Part shown: positions 56,675 through 64,000 of the stretch, one piece after another
Position numbering within the stretch: the first letter of the stretch is position 1
Layout of the letters: every line of letters begins with the position of its first letter
NCBI GenBank assembly: GCA_963749875.1
Contig: CAVVOX010000003.1
Location: forward strand, 186,001 to 250,000
Reading direction: 5' to 3'
DNA from: JAHQVI01 sp963749875
GTDB lineage: Bacteria > Pseudomonadota > Alphaproteobacteria > Rhizobiales > Rhodomicrobiaceae
Length of the DNA: 64,000 nucleotides
Made by a program: the position numbers and the translations under genes
The notes under the pieces: model-generated
Database searches by the model: none
Told to the model about the DNA's origin: nothing
Seen by the model: the letters and a program-made list of their open reading frames with translations, nothing else

Positions 56675-57449
56675 GGAATTGCTCCTCCAATAACAAAGCC
56701 CGGCCGCCAGAGACGGCCGGGACAGTGTGCAATGAAGAATGGACCTTTATTGTTGTTTTGAACTCTTTACCGGCCTTTTTCGCCGCCTCTGCCTGCGCCT
56801 TCTTCGCCAGCTCGATCTGGTGCTGGCGGATCTGCAGCATCAGGCGTTTGCGGGCTTCCTTATATTTCTCGTTATCGACGGGCTTACCTGTGAGGGCCTT
56901 GTTAAAGCCGGTCAGCGGAACCGGGAAGCCGATGGCCTTTCCCGCGAGATTGATCGCGGCAACGATAACCTGCTTGCCCTTTTTCATCTCATCGATGATG
57001 GCCGGGGTCGCCTCGGCCTCGGCGGTGCAGCCCGCCGCGTAGCAAAGCGTATATTGCAGCTTGACCGGCTTATTGTCGTCGACCTTCATCTGAACGCCGG
57101 GCGGCAGAGCCATTCCGAGCGGCACCATGACCATGAGCGCCTGCTTTTCCTGCCCTTCCACCTGACGGATCGCGGCCGAGACCAGAACGCGTCCGGAATT
57201 GCCGTCAAGACGCTCGTGATGGGTCAGACAGACATTCAGCGTGCCTTTTTTCGGATCGACCACATTCGGCGCCTTTTCGCAAAGCTTGACCCAGGCGCTT
57301 TGCTCACCTTTCTTGCCAGCGTTCGCAGCCGCCTTTTTATCCTGCGCCATGGCGGGCATTGCGGCGAAGCTTGCTCCAAGCACAAGCGCGAATGTCAAGA
57401 GGCCGGCGCGGACGCCCGTTCTCTTCTTCCCTACACTGTATGCAACCAT
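56568..57449 (-). CDS. ialB: IalB-type periplasmic protein, 3' end probably frameshifted
   Basis: This is an invasion-associated locus B family protein. It has a signal peptide (AGLLTFALVLGASFAAMP, cleavage at AMA-QD), the core WVKLCEKAPNVVDPKKGTLN, VLVSAAIRQVEGQEKQALMV and a C-terminal KKAQAEAAKKAGK. The literal frame continues 66 more residues through a terminator and into the gst start, which is not natural. Adding one A to the five-A run (complement of 56776-56780) would end the gene at TAA 56767. The role in the envelope is unclear. The start is ATG 57449. Confidence 0.85.
   Translation of the reverse strand: MVAYSVGKKRTGVRAGLLTFALVLGASFAAMPAMAQDKKAAANAGKKGEQSAWVKLCEKAPNVVDPKKGTLNVCLTHHERLDGNSGRVLVSAAIRQVEGQEKQALMVMVPLGMALPPGVQMKVDDNKPVKLQYTLCYAAGCTAEAEATPAIIDEMKKGKQVIVAAINLAGKAIGFPVPLTGFNKALTGKPVDNEKYKEARKRLMLQIRQHQIELAKKAQAEAAKKAGKEFKTTIKVHSSLHTVPAVSGGRALLLEEQFHGGPGAGFLLRTAEPRGYRAVDAGRARRTLQDGGP
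56692..56721 (-). terminator. Terminator of ialB, just before gst
   Basis: On the minus strand CCCGGCCG pairs with CGGCCGGG around a 7-base loop and is followed by CTTTGTT. It lies inside the literal ialB frame, which shows that frame runs past the natural end of the gene. Confidence 0.75.
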
Positions 57450-57798
57450 GCTGTTGACCTTTCAATTCGCATGCGGGTGTAGGCCGAAATCTTAAAGACC
57501 TACGATCTCAAACCCCCGACAGGTCCCTTGGAGTCCTAGTCGCTCTTCGCGCTCCCCAAACAACCGGCTCCGCGATTACGATCCTTCAAACGGGCGTCCA
57601 ATCATTCAAATGCGGCATTCCCGTGGCGGCCGGCACTCGGAGGGGGCGGGCTCCACAATTCGATCGTGAGGGATCGGCCAGCGAAAAAGCTTGCTCCCGT
57701 TGAGCGATCCCTACATAGCACGCTGAAAAATGAAGACGATAGCAAAGGCGCATCAGTAAGAGAGTTTTTGTCGCCGGGAAATGTGCTATGCGGGGGAA
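57450..57798. other. Intergenic region upstream of the peptide-binding protein
   Basis: About 350 bp between two divergent genes. It must hold both promoters, but no convincing pair of boxes was picked. No small gene was recognised. Confidence 0.35.
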
Positions 57799-59733
57799 AT
57801 GGTTCAGCCCCAGATCACAAAGCCTGCGGGAATTCGTCTAGATCAACCCTCGTTCAAGTGGGATCACTTGAACGAGGTCAAGTTGATCTATTTCAAGAGA
57901 CGAGCGCAACTGTCCGCGTCCAACTGGACGCGCGTTGCGCTAGCGCTTTTCGGCATGTTGGCGATTTGCGCCGCCGCGAGGGCGGAAGCGGCGCCCAGTC
58001 ACGGCATCGCGATGCATGGCGAGGTGAAATACGGCGCCGATTTCAGCCATTTCGACTATGTCAATCCCTCGGCGCCGAAGGGCGGGCGAGCCGTGTTCGG
58101 CGTGCAGGGCTCGTTCGACAGTCTCAACCCCATGATCGTGAAGGGCAATCCCGGGCCAGGGATTCGCGAATATGTTCACGAAAGCCTGCTCGCGCGGTCC
58201 TATGATGAGCCTTTCTCACTCTATGGTCTGCTGGCCGAGAGCGTCGAGACGCCGGAAGACCGCTCCTGGGTCACCTTCACCCTGAACCCGAAGGCGCGCT
58301 TTTCCGACGGTCATCCGGTCACCGTCGAGGATGTGATCTTCTCCCTGAAGCTGCTGCGCGAAAAGGGCCGTCCGAACCACCGGACCTATTATTCGAAAGT
58401 GGAGAAGATCGAGCGGATCGGCGAGCGCGGCATAAAGCTGATCTTCAAGCCCGATGGCGATCGCGAGATGCCGCTGATCATGGGCCTCATGCCGGTCCTG
58501 CCGAAACATCTCATCGATCCTGAGACATTCGACAAGACCAGCCTTGAGGCTCCCGTCGGAAGCGGTCCTTATATTGTCGATAGCGTCGAACCGGGCACAC
58601 GTCTCACTTTGAAACGCGATCCCGACTATTGGGGGCGCGACCTGCCGGTCAATCGCGGGCTCTATAATTTCGACGAGATCGTCTATGAGTTCTACCGCGA
58701 CGGCAATACGATGTTCGAGGCGTTCAAAAAGGGCCTCTTTCTTTTCAACCAGGAGAGCGATCCGAGCCGCTGGGCGCGCGAATATAATTTTCCGGCCGTC
58801 CGGGACGGACGGGTTCTGAAGACGAGCTTTCGGACAGGGGTTCCGGCGGGCATGAACGCGCTGGTCTTCAACACCCGCAGGCCGTTCTTTGCGGAGAAGC
58901 GCGTGCGCGAGGCGCTGATCCTGCTCTTCGATTTCGAATGGCTGAACCAGAATCTCTATCACGGTCTCTACGAGCGGACCCAAAGCTATTTCCACGGCTC
59001 CGAGCTCTCATCCTATGGCCGCCCGGCCGATGAGCGCGAGCGCGACTTGCTCGCCCCGTTCAAGGACGCCGTGACCGAGGCGGCGCTGGAAGGGCTCCTG
59101 ACGCAGCCGGTCACGGATGGCTCTGGCCGCGACCGGAGGAATTGGCGCAAGGCGCTGACGCTTCTGGAGGCGGCGGGATACGAGCTGCAAGGCGGAAGGC
59201 TGGTGAACAAAGCGACGGGCGCGCCCTTCAGCTTTGAGATGCTGGCCGCGACCCGCGAGCAGGAACGGCTGTTTCTGAACTATGCGCGATCGCTCCGGCG
59301 CATCGGCGTCAATGTCACCATCCGGCAGGTCGATTCCGCGCAATATCAGAGCCGGAAGACCGCGTTCGATTTCGATATGATCCAAAATCGATGGCCGGCA
59401 TCGCTCTCGCCCGGGAATGAGCAGAGCTTTCGCTGGTCGTCCGCCGCGGCGGATGCAGAAGGCAGCTTCAACTATCCCGGCGTGAAAAGTCCGGCGGTGG
59501 ACGCCATGATTGCGGCGCTCCTGGCGGCAAAAACGCGCGAGGATTTCGTCTCGGCGGTGCGGACGCTCGACCGCGTGCTGATGAGCGGCGCTTACGTCCT
59601 GCCGCTCTTTCATTTGCCCGAACAATGGATCGCGTATTGGCGCCAGCTCCATTACCCGAAGGTCACGCCGGGTTACGGTGCTCAGATCGACAGCTGGTGG
59701 ATTGAAAACGGAGCAGGCGGCGAAACGAATTAG
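57799..59733 (+). CDS. Extracellular solute-binding protein family 5, YejA-like, with an in-frame repeat insertion
   Basis: This ABC-transporter peptide-binding protein of about 644 residues has the mature start HGIAMHGEVKYGADFSHFDY, the family core ARFSDGHPVTVEDVIFSLKL and GSGPYIVDSVEPGTRLTLKR, and late NRWPASLSPGNEQ. These fit YejA-like oligopeptide or microcin C uptake proteins. Between MVQPQITKPAGIRL and ALFGMLAICAAARA lie 34 residues encoded by repeat R6. Without them the N-terminus is a standard signal peptide. ATG 57799 follows GGGGGA. TTG 57883 inside R6, with GAGG 5 bp upstream, could be a new start. The stop TAG is the first TAG of repeat R7. No permease genes are nearby. Confidence 0.85.
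   Translation: MVQPQITKPAGIRLDQPSFKWDHLNEVKLIYFKRRAQLSASNWTRVALALFGMLAICAAARAEAAPSHGIAMHGEVKYGADFSHFDYVNPSAPKGGRAVFGVQGSFDSLNPMIVKGNPGPGIREYVHESLLARSYDEPFSLYGLLAESVETPEDRSWVTFTLNPKARFSDGHPVTVEDVIFSLKLLREKGRPNHRTYYSKVEKIERIGERGIKLIFKPDGDREMPLIMGLMPVLPKHLIDPETFDKTSLEAPVGSGPYIVDSVEPGTRLTLKRDPDYWGRDLPVNRGLYNFDEIVYEFYRDGNTMFEAFKKGLFLFNQESDPSRWAREYNFPAVRDGRVLKTSFRTGVPAGMNALVFNTRRPFFAEKRVREALILLFDFEWLNQNLYHGLYERTQSYFHGSELSSYGRPADERERDLLAPFKDAVTEAALEGLLTQPVTDGSGRDRRNWRKALTLLEAAGYELQGGRLVNKATGAPFSFEMLAATREQERLFLNYARSLRRIGVNVTIRQVDSAQYQSRKTAFDFDMIQNRWPASLSPGNEQSFRWSSAAADAEGSFNYPGVKSPAVDAMIAALLAAKTREDFVSAVRTLDRVLMSGAYVLPLFHLPEQWIAYWRQLHYPKVTPGYGAQIDSWWIENGAGGETN
57838..57943 (+). repeat. R6: two-hairpin TA-type element, short form, inside a gene
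   Basis: It runs CTAGATCAACCCTCGTTC to GCGCGTTGCGCTAG, with TA at 57839-57840 and 57941-57942. The element plus one TA is 102 bp (34 codons), so it keeps the host reading frame. Confidence 0.9.
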
Positions 59734-59832
59734 CGCAACGCGCGTCCGAATGGACGCGGGAACAGGGCGCTCGTCTTTTGAAATAGATCAACCCTCGTTC
59801 AAGTGATTCCACTTGAACGAGGGTTGATCTAG
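59731..59832 (-). repeat. R7: two-hairpin TA-type element, short form
   Basis: It is inverted relative to R6. It starts TAGCGCAACGCGCGTCC and ends GAGGGTTGATCTAG, with TA at 59731-59732 and 59830-59831. It provides the stop codon of the peptide-binding gene, and its right TA is the insertion site of IS5-family copy 2. Confidence 0.88.
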
Positions 59833-60685
59833 GCTGCGTTGACAAAAGGGATTCCCAAATCAGTTGAGTTTTGATTCAAGGATGTCTTTTAGGGGAGGCA
59901 TCTTTGGGATATCCGAGTGACGTCAGCGATGCAGCGTGGGAAATCATTGCCCCGCTCCTTCCATCAGAACGTGGCCGGTGGGCGCGACCAGCACAGGATA
60001 ATCGCAGATATTTCAATGGCATGATGTGGATCATGCGCACGGGCGCACCGTGGCGATACCTGCCGCCAGACTATGGCAAATGGAATTCCGTCTACGTCCG
60101 TTTCAGGCGCTGGGCGGAGATGGGTGTGTGGGATGCGATCCTCGAAACGCTTGTCGAACTGGGGCTCACCGACGACTGGGCTCACATGATGGACAGCACC
60201 ACCGTTCGCGCTCATGCTCAGGCAGCGGGCGGAAAAGGGGGACTTATTCAAATGCTCTTGGTCGAAGCCGCGGCGGCTTTTCGACAAAGATCCACGCCCG
60301 GTCAGACGGTAAAGGACGCCCTCTTGGCTTTGTCCTCACAGGCGGCGAAACCTCGGACTATCGCGGCGTAGACGACCTGTTGAAATTGCCGGTCAACAAA
60401 CCGAAAATCATGTTGGCGGACAAAGGGTTTGACAGCGACGACGTTCGATCTGCCCTGCTCATGAAAGGCATTGGACCAGTCATTCCGCCGAAAACAAATC
60501 GCAAAGATCCGCCTGCCTGCGACTTCAAAGCCTACAAGGATCGCAATCGGATCGAGCGCATGTTTGGTAAACTGAAACAGTTCCGGCGCATCGCCACGCG
60601 CTATGACAAAACGAAACTGTCTTACGCTGGATTCCTCGCGCTCGCTGCCGCCCATATCTGGCTACCCGCTTTTGTCAACGCAGCC
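59832..60685 (+). mobile_element. IS5-family (IS427-group) insertion sequence, copy 2
   Basis: This 854-bp element is nearly identical to copy 1, with ends GGCTGCGTTGAC. TA lies on both sides (59830-59831 and 60686-60687). It is inserted in the terminal CTAG of repeat R7. Confidence 0.92.
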
Positions 60686-60688
60686 TAG
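59904..60688 (+). CDS. IS5-family transposase, two frames joined by -1 frameshift
   Basis: It has the same two-part product as copy 1. OrfA runs from TTG 59904 (after AGGGGAGG, 59891-59898), and OrfB holds the DDE residues. The slippery run AAAAGGGGG is at 60233-60241. One base differs from copy 1 just after the run, giving Tyr for His in the OrfB frame. The stop TAG is made from the flanking TA and next base. It appears complete, so both copies could be active. Confidence 0.88.
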
Positions 60689-61764
60689 TGGAGCGACTTT
60701 AACATTTGCTTCCCACGCCTGACGCTTTCGATGATCCGATCTGGATCGGCTGTCCAGGCGAAGGGTTTCGGCTCGGCATTGTTTTCCTGGATAAAGCGGT
60801 TGATAGCCGTTTGCAGCTCAACGAGGGATCGGAACACGCCCCGTTTCAACCGTTGCCGCGTGAGTTTTGCGAAGAAGCCCTCGACAGCATTGAGCCAGGA
60901 CGCTGAAGTTGGCGTAAAATGGAATGTCCAACGCGGATGGCGCGCCAGCCAGGCCCTGACTTTGGAGTGTTTATGCGTCGCGTAGTTGTCGACAATGGCG
61001 TGGACGAGCTTGCCTGCCGGAACCTGCGCCTCGATGGTATTCAGGAAGCGGATGAATTCCTGATGACGATGGCGCTGCATGTTGCGGCCAATGACCGTTC
61101 CTTCCAGCACATTGAGCGCGGCGAATAAGGTCGTCGTCCCGTTCCGCTTGTAATCATGGGTCATGGTTCCGGCTCGCCCCTTCTTCATTGGCAGTCCCGG
61201 TTGGGTACGGTCCAGCGCCTGGATTTGGCTCTTCTCATCAACCGAGAAAACGACGGCATGAGCGGGCGGATCAACGTAGAGACCGACAATGTCTCTGAGC
61301 TTGTCGGCAAAGTGGGGATCTTTGGAAAGCTTGAACGTCCGGATCCGGTGCGGAGAAAGCTGATGGGCTTCAAGAATGCGCTGAACCGAACGCAGGCTGA
61401 CATTGGCAGCCCTGGCCAACATCCGGCCGGTCCAATGCGTGGTCTCTCCCGGCGGCCTGCTCAGCGCCAGATCAACGACACGTTGCACGGTCGTTGCGGG
61501 CAAAGGCTTCTTCCCTGGCCGCCGCGTCTTGTCGCGAAGCAGCCCATCCACGCCCTCATGCATGAAGCGCTCCTGCCAACGCCAGACGACGGGTTTGGAT
61601 TTGCCGGACCGGCGCATGATCTCGGTGGTGCCGCAACCATCGGCGGTGGCCAGAATAATCTGCGCGCGCCAGACGTGTTTCTGAGGCGCACAACGATCCG
61701 CAACGATGGTTTCAAGACGAAGCCGCTCATCGCGCGTAACAGTCACGGTGATCCCTGATCTCAT
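60685..61764 (-). CDS. IS630-family transposase
   Basis: This 359-residue protein has an N-terminal helix-turn-helix region (GCGTTEIMRRSGKSKPVVWR, winged-helix part with RSVQRILEAHQLSPHR) and a DDE domain: VFSVDEKSQIQALDRTQ (first Asp), VDNYATHKH (second Asp) and SWLNAVEGFFAKLTRQ (Glu). It is uninterrupted, so probably functional. The start is ATG 61764. The stop TAG includes the flanking TA. Confidence 0.92.
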   Translation of the reverse strand: MRSGITVTVTRDERLRLETIVADRCAPQKHVWRAQIILATADGCGTTEIMRRSGKSKPVVWRWQERFMHEGVDGLLRDKTRRPGKKPLPATTVQRVVDLALSRPPGETTHWTGRMLARAANVSLRSVQRILEAHQLSPHRIRTFKLSKDPHFADKLRDIVGLYVDPPAHAVVFSVDEKSQIQALDRTQPGLPMKKGRAGTMTHDYKRNGTTTLFAALNVLEGTVIGRNMQRHRHQEFIRFLNTIEAQVPAGKLVHAIVDNYATHKHSKVRAWLARHPRWTFHFTPTSASWLNAVEGFFAKLTRQRLKRGVFRSLVELQTAINRFIQENNAEPKPFAWTADPDRIIESVRRGKQMLKSLH

Positions 61765-61821
61765 TGCGCAAGAATGAGCTGCTTCGGAGAATTTGGGAAT
61801 CGCCTGAATGGATCAGACCAC
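60688..61821 (-). mobile_element. IS630-family insertion sequence
   Basis: This element of about 1134 bp lies between TA at 60686-60687 and TA at 61822-61823, the target typical of IS630/mariner elements. Both ends start GTGG reading inward, with weak further match. It abuts IS5-family copy 2 and shares its TA. Confidence 0.82.
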
Positions 61822-61894
61822 TAGGGCATCAGCCGTCCTGGCCTCCCCCGAGTGCTCTGGTTTCTCCCAAGATCATCGGGGCCCGGCGCAGCCA

Positions 61895-62434
61895 TCAGAC
61901 GGCGCCGGTTTCGACCTTCGCTTTCAGCCGCTTCAGCCCTTCCTCATAGTCGGCGCCGATCAGGTGGTCGAGCAAGAGCCCCATCCATCGGGCGAGGGGG
62001 TCTGCGGAGAGGCTCGCATCGAGCGACCAGACAACCCTCGTTCCGCCATCTTCCGGCCGCAGCTGAAAGGACGCCCGCGCCTTGCCCATTTCGCCGAAGT
62101 CGAGAGCCGTGACGACGCGCTCATTCGACGTGCTCTCAACGATTTCCTGGCTGCCCGATCCGACCTTCTCATCATCGCTGTGCCAGGCCATTTTCGCACC
62201 GGTGCCTTCCTCCGGCCCCGAGAAAGTGTACGGCGTATTCGGGTCGCGCGCCGCCCAAGGAGACCATTCGTTGAAGCGGCGGAAATTGTTGAGATAGGGG
62301 AAGATTTGCGAGGCGTCCGCCTGAATAACGGTTGAGCGTTCGACATGAATATCGCCCGGGAGCAGCATACCGCCGCCGACAAAAAATGCCGCAAGAATGG
62401 CGATCACAATCAACAACCATCTGAAAAATCTCAT
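61895..62434 (-). CDS. SRPBCC-family protein, membrane-anchored
   Basis: This 179-residue protein has an N-terminal helix (FFRWLLIVIAILAAFFVGGG) and a START-like SRPBCC/polyketide-cyclase-2 domain: VERSTVIQADASQIFPYLNN, FNEWSPWAARDPNT and RVVWSLDASLSADPLARWMG. The helix is likely a signal anchor. The fold binds hydrophobic ligands; the ligand here is unknown. The start is ATG 62434 with GGAGAAGA upstream. The frame stays open far upstream, but that part is antisense to a small gene and not coding. Confidence 0.88.
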   Translation of the reverse strand: MRFFRWLLIVIAILAAFFVGGGMLLPGDIHVERSTVIQADASQIFPYLNNFRRFNEWSPWAARDPNTPYTFSGPEEGTGAKMAWHSDDEKVGSGSQEIVESTSNERVVTALDFGEMGKARASFQLRPEDGGTRVVWSLDASLSADPLARWMGLLLDHLIGADYEEGLKRLKAKVETGAV

Positions 62435-62575
62435 AATTCTTCTCCTTCCCTGAGAGAGGGGCAGGCGATATGATCGCCCCACAAAGGGACCGGACAGATT
62501 TGGCTGGAAATCGTTTCGTGCAAATATCCCAACCAGGCGCGTTGCGACCCAGCAGAACGAAACGGGGAATATCAG

Positions 62576-62752
62576 ATGCGTCTCACGCCGCCAACCAATA
62601 TGACATTCTTCATCTCCATGCTGCTCGCGGCGCTTTCGATCGTGGGCCAGTTCGTCAGCATGGTGTCGAATTACATCCCGATCAGCATGTTCTGGGTGGC
62701 GCTCGTCGCCTATATCGTGCTCTGGCTCGGCAATCTGGTACGCGGATTCTAA
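62576..62752 (+). CDS. Small two-helix membrane protein, 58 residues
   Basis: It starts at ATG 62576 (MRLTPPTNMTFFISMLLAAL) and ends NLVRGF before TAA 62750-62752. Two hydrophobic helices (about 10-29 and 38-54) are joined by a short loop (VSNYIPIS). Similar 55-65 residue proteins starting M-x-x-TPPT are common in Hyphomicrobiales, with no known function. GGGG lies about 10 bp upstream. It is divergent from the SRPBCC gene. Confidence 0.7.
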   Translation: MRLTPPTNMTFFISMLLAALSIVGQFVSMVSNYIPISMFWVALVAYIVLWLGNLVRGF

Positions 62753-62916
62753 CGCCGACCCGGCGTGACTTGTGCGTGCGTGGTTTCTGTGCGGCCTGCT
62801 CCGGCGAGCAGGTCGAAGGGACGGGTGCGTCTTTCGTCTGTCATCTCCGCTCCTCATGCTGATAGGCTGGATGGGCGCGTTGCAGAGTTTGCGGCGGCGG
62901 CCAGGAGGATTGCCTG

Positions 62917-63831
62917 ATGAGTGAGAGCCGCAAGGGTATCGGCTATTCGATTCCCAACGATGAGGATTACGGACTTCTGAAGCTGGGGCCGGCGCTCGAC
63001 GAGGCGGCCGGGCATGGCGTGGACTATGTGGAGCTGCCGCTCTACGCATTGGAGCTCGTCGCCAATGGCCGCATTATGCGCGACCGGCTCAGGCGGGCGA
63101 AGGCGCTGACCGAGGGGCGGCCTTTCGGCTACACGATGCACGGTCCCTTAGGCCTCAATCTGATGGAGCGTCCCGAGACGCTCGCTCTCCACACGGACGT
63201 GCTGAAGGCGACGCTGGAGATCACTGCCGAGCTTGGCGGGGTGCACTATGTCGCTCATGCCGGGACGAAACTGGCGGATGACGAAGCCAACGCGGAGGTG
63301 CGTTTCGCCCAGCAGCGCGAGGTTCTTGCCGAGATGGGCCCCTTTGCGGCGGATCATGGCATTACCATTGCTGTTGAGAATTTGTTCGGCGGCGCGGAGC
63401 GGGCGACGCTCCCCTCGCGACTGGCGCAGGAGATTGCAGCGATCGGCCATCCGGCGGTGCGGGCATGCCTCGATTTCTCGCACGCCTTTCTGCTTTCCAC
63501 TCACCGCGGCGTGAATTTTCTCGACGAGGCCGGCGCGCTCGCCCCTTATGCGAAGCACTTGCACGTCCACGATTCCTTCGGGAAGCTGACCGGCCCCCGC
63601 TTCGGCTACCGCGCCGAACGGCTCGCCTATGGCGCGGGCGATCTGCACCTTCCGCTCGGGCTGGGCTCCATCCCGTGGGATGCGCTCACCGAACGGTGCC
63701 GCTTCCCCGAGGGAGCGATTTTCATCAATGAGCTTGCGCCGCCCTATTGGACGGATCTTGCCGAGACATTGCAGCGAACGCGCGAGGTCGCCGCCAACGC
63801 CAAGATCGGCGAGGGGCGGGCGAGCGGATAA
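62917..63831 (+). CDS. Sugar-phosphate isomerase/epimerase-like TIM-barrel protein
   Basis: This 304-residue protein is of the xylose-isomerase-like / AP-endonuclease-2 superfamily. The barrel strands are visible with acidic or His metal ligands: VDYVELPLYALEL, YTMHGPLGLN, VHYVAHAGTKL, ITIAVENLFGG (Glu), RACLDFSHAFLL (Asp, His) and KHLHVHDSFGKL (His-x-His). The substrate is unknown. The start is ATG 62917 with GGAGGA upstream. 63832-64000 after it shows nothing I can support. Confidence 0.85.
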   Translation: MSESRKGIGYSIPNDEDYGLLKLGPALDEAAGHGVDYVELPLYALELVANGRIMRDRLRRAKALTEGRPFGYTMHGPLGLNLMERPETLALHTDVLKATLEITAELGGVHYVAHAGTKLADDEANAEVRFAQQREVLAEMGPFAADHGITIAVENLFGGAERATLPSRLAQEIAAIGHPAVRACLDFSHAFLLSTHRGVNFLDEAGALAPYAKHLHVHDSFGKLTGPRFGYRAERLAYGAGDLHLPLGLGSIPWDALTERCRFPEGAIFINELAPPYWTDLAETLQRTREVAANAKIGEGRASG

Positions 63832-64000
63832 TTGGCGGCCGAATCGCCGGCGGAAGATCAGCAAAGGCGAAAGCGTTTTCCGGGCTCAAAGCTTTCAGTT
63901 CAGCTCTGCGGCGGATTTCTTCGCTACGATCGGTGCCGCTGTCTCGACCGACAGCCGTGCCTGAAGATCATTCGGTGCCGGCTCTACGCTGAGCGCGAAC

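Noticed and set aside
62435..63049. Long upstream extension of the SRPBCC gene
   Set aside because: The added part is antisense to the 58-residue membrane protein and the TIM-barrel gene and is low-complexity; ATG 62434 fits the signal anchor.

Overview
The window is high-GC alphaproteobacterial chromosome, most likely from the order Hyphomicrobiales (Rhizobiales). The evidence is rpsT-dnaA-dnaN-recF-gyrB in a row, a BolA / J-domain / CobS / MaoC / CobT cluster, an IalB-type periplasmic protein, a Usg protein, and a propionyl-CoA carboxylase alpha subunit of alphaproteobacterial length. No tRNA, rRNA or CRISPR array was seen. The genus cannot be fixed from the sequence.

Layout. 0-1.2 kb: end of an unknown gene and a sugar-nucleotide epimerase. 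1.3-9.6 kb: rpsT and the replication block dnaA-dnaN-recF-gyrB. 9.9-12.3 kb: a decayed ELM1-family gene and a glycosyltransferase in AT-richer DNA, then usg. 12.4-21.4 kb: phosphatase, membrane protein, DUF697-like GTPase, rhodanese, methylcrotonyl-CoA carboxylase beta, MHYT sensor, Ppx/GppA, RlmE. 21.6-26.7 kb: guaB, an RsmB-type methylase, a small membrane protein, guaA. 26.7-28.5 kb: an HNH endonuclease gene split by an IS5-family element. 28.7-38.7 kb: ArsC-like protein, small secreted proteins, panB, YfgM-like protein, bamB, der, holC, a cytochrome c, pccA. 38.8-46.7 kb: periplasmic protein, esterase, TspO, uppP, mmsA, acetyltransferase, arsM. 46.9-52.3 kb: aquaporin-like gene, bolA, J-domain protein, cobS, maoC, cobT. 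52.4-57.4 kb: amidase, djlA, thioesterase, an AT-rich SGNH hydrolase between direct repeats, gst, ialB. 57.8-61.8 kb: a peptide-binding protein followed by a stack of mobile elements. 61.9-64 kb: SRPBCC protein, a 58-residue membrane protein, a TIM-barrel protein.

Two themes stand out. First, several families of short palindromic elements are inserted at TA dinucleotides, like miniature transposons. Seven copies of a one- or two-hairpin element (R1-R7) are present. One sits in frame inside the signal-peptide region of the peptide-binding protein, and removing it plus one TA restores a normal signal peptide. Another is followed by an IS5-family copy and an IS630-family copy, each joined at a TA. 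A second family is a pair of hairpins found upstream of guaB and, inverted, downstream of bolA.

Second, several genes carry single-base lesions: dnaA (extra base), guaA (missing base), an aquaporin-like gene (missing base or start) and the 3' end of ialB (missing base in an A run). The ELM1-family gene has two in-frame stops. Lesions in dnaA and guaA, which should be essential or nearly so, point to errors in the assembly rather than true loss. The ELM1 stops and the HNH/IS disruption look like real decay.

Core pathways represented: replication initiation and processivity, GMP synthesis (guaB, guaA), pantothenate synthesis (panB), branched-chain and odd-chain acyl-CoA breakdown (mccB, pccA, mmsA), cobalt insertion for cobalamin (cobS, cobT), ribosome maturation (der, rlmE, rsmB-type), outer-membrane assembly (bamB), and arsenic methylation (arsM).
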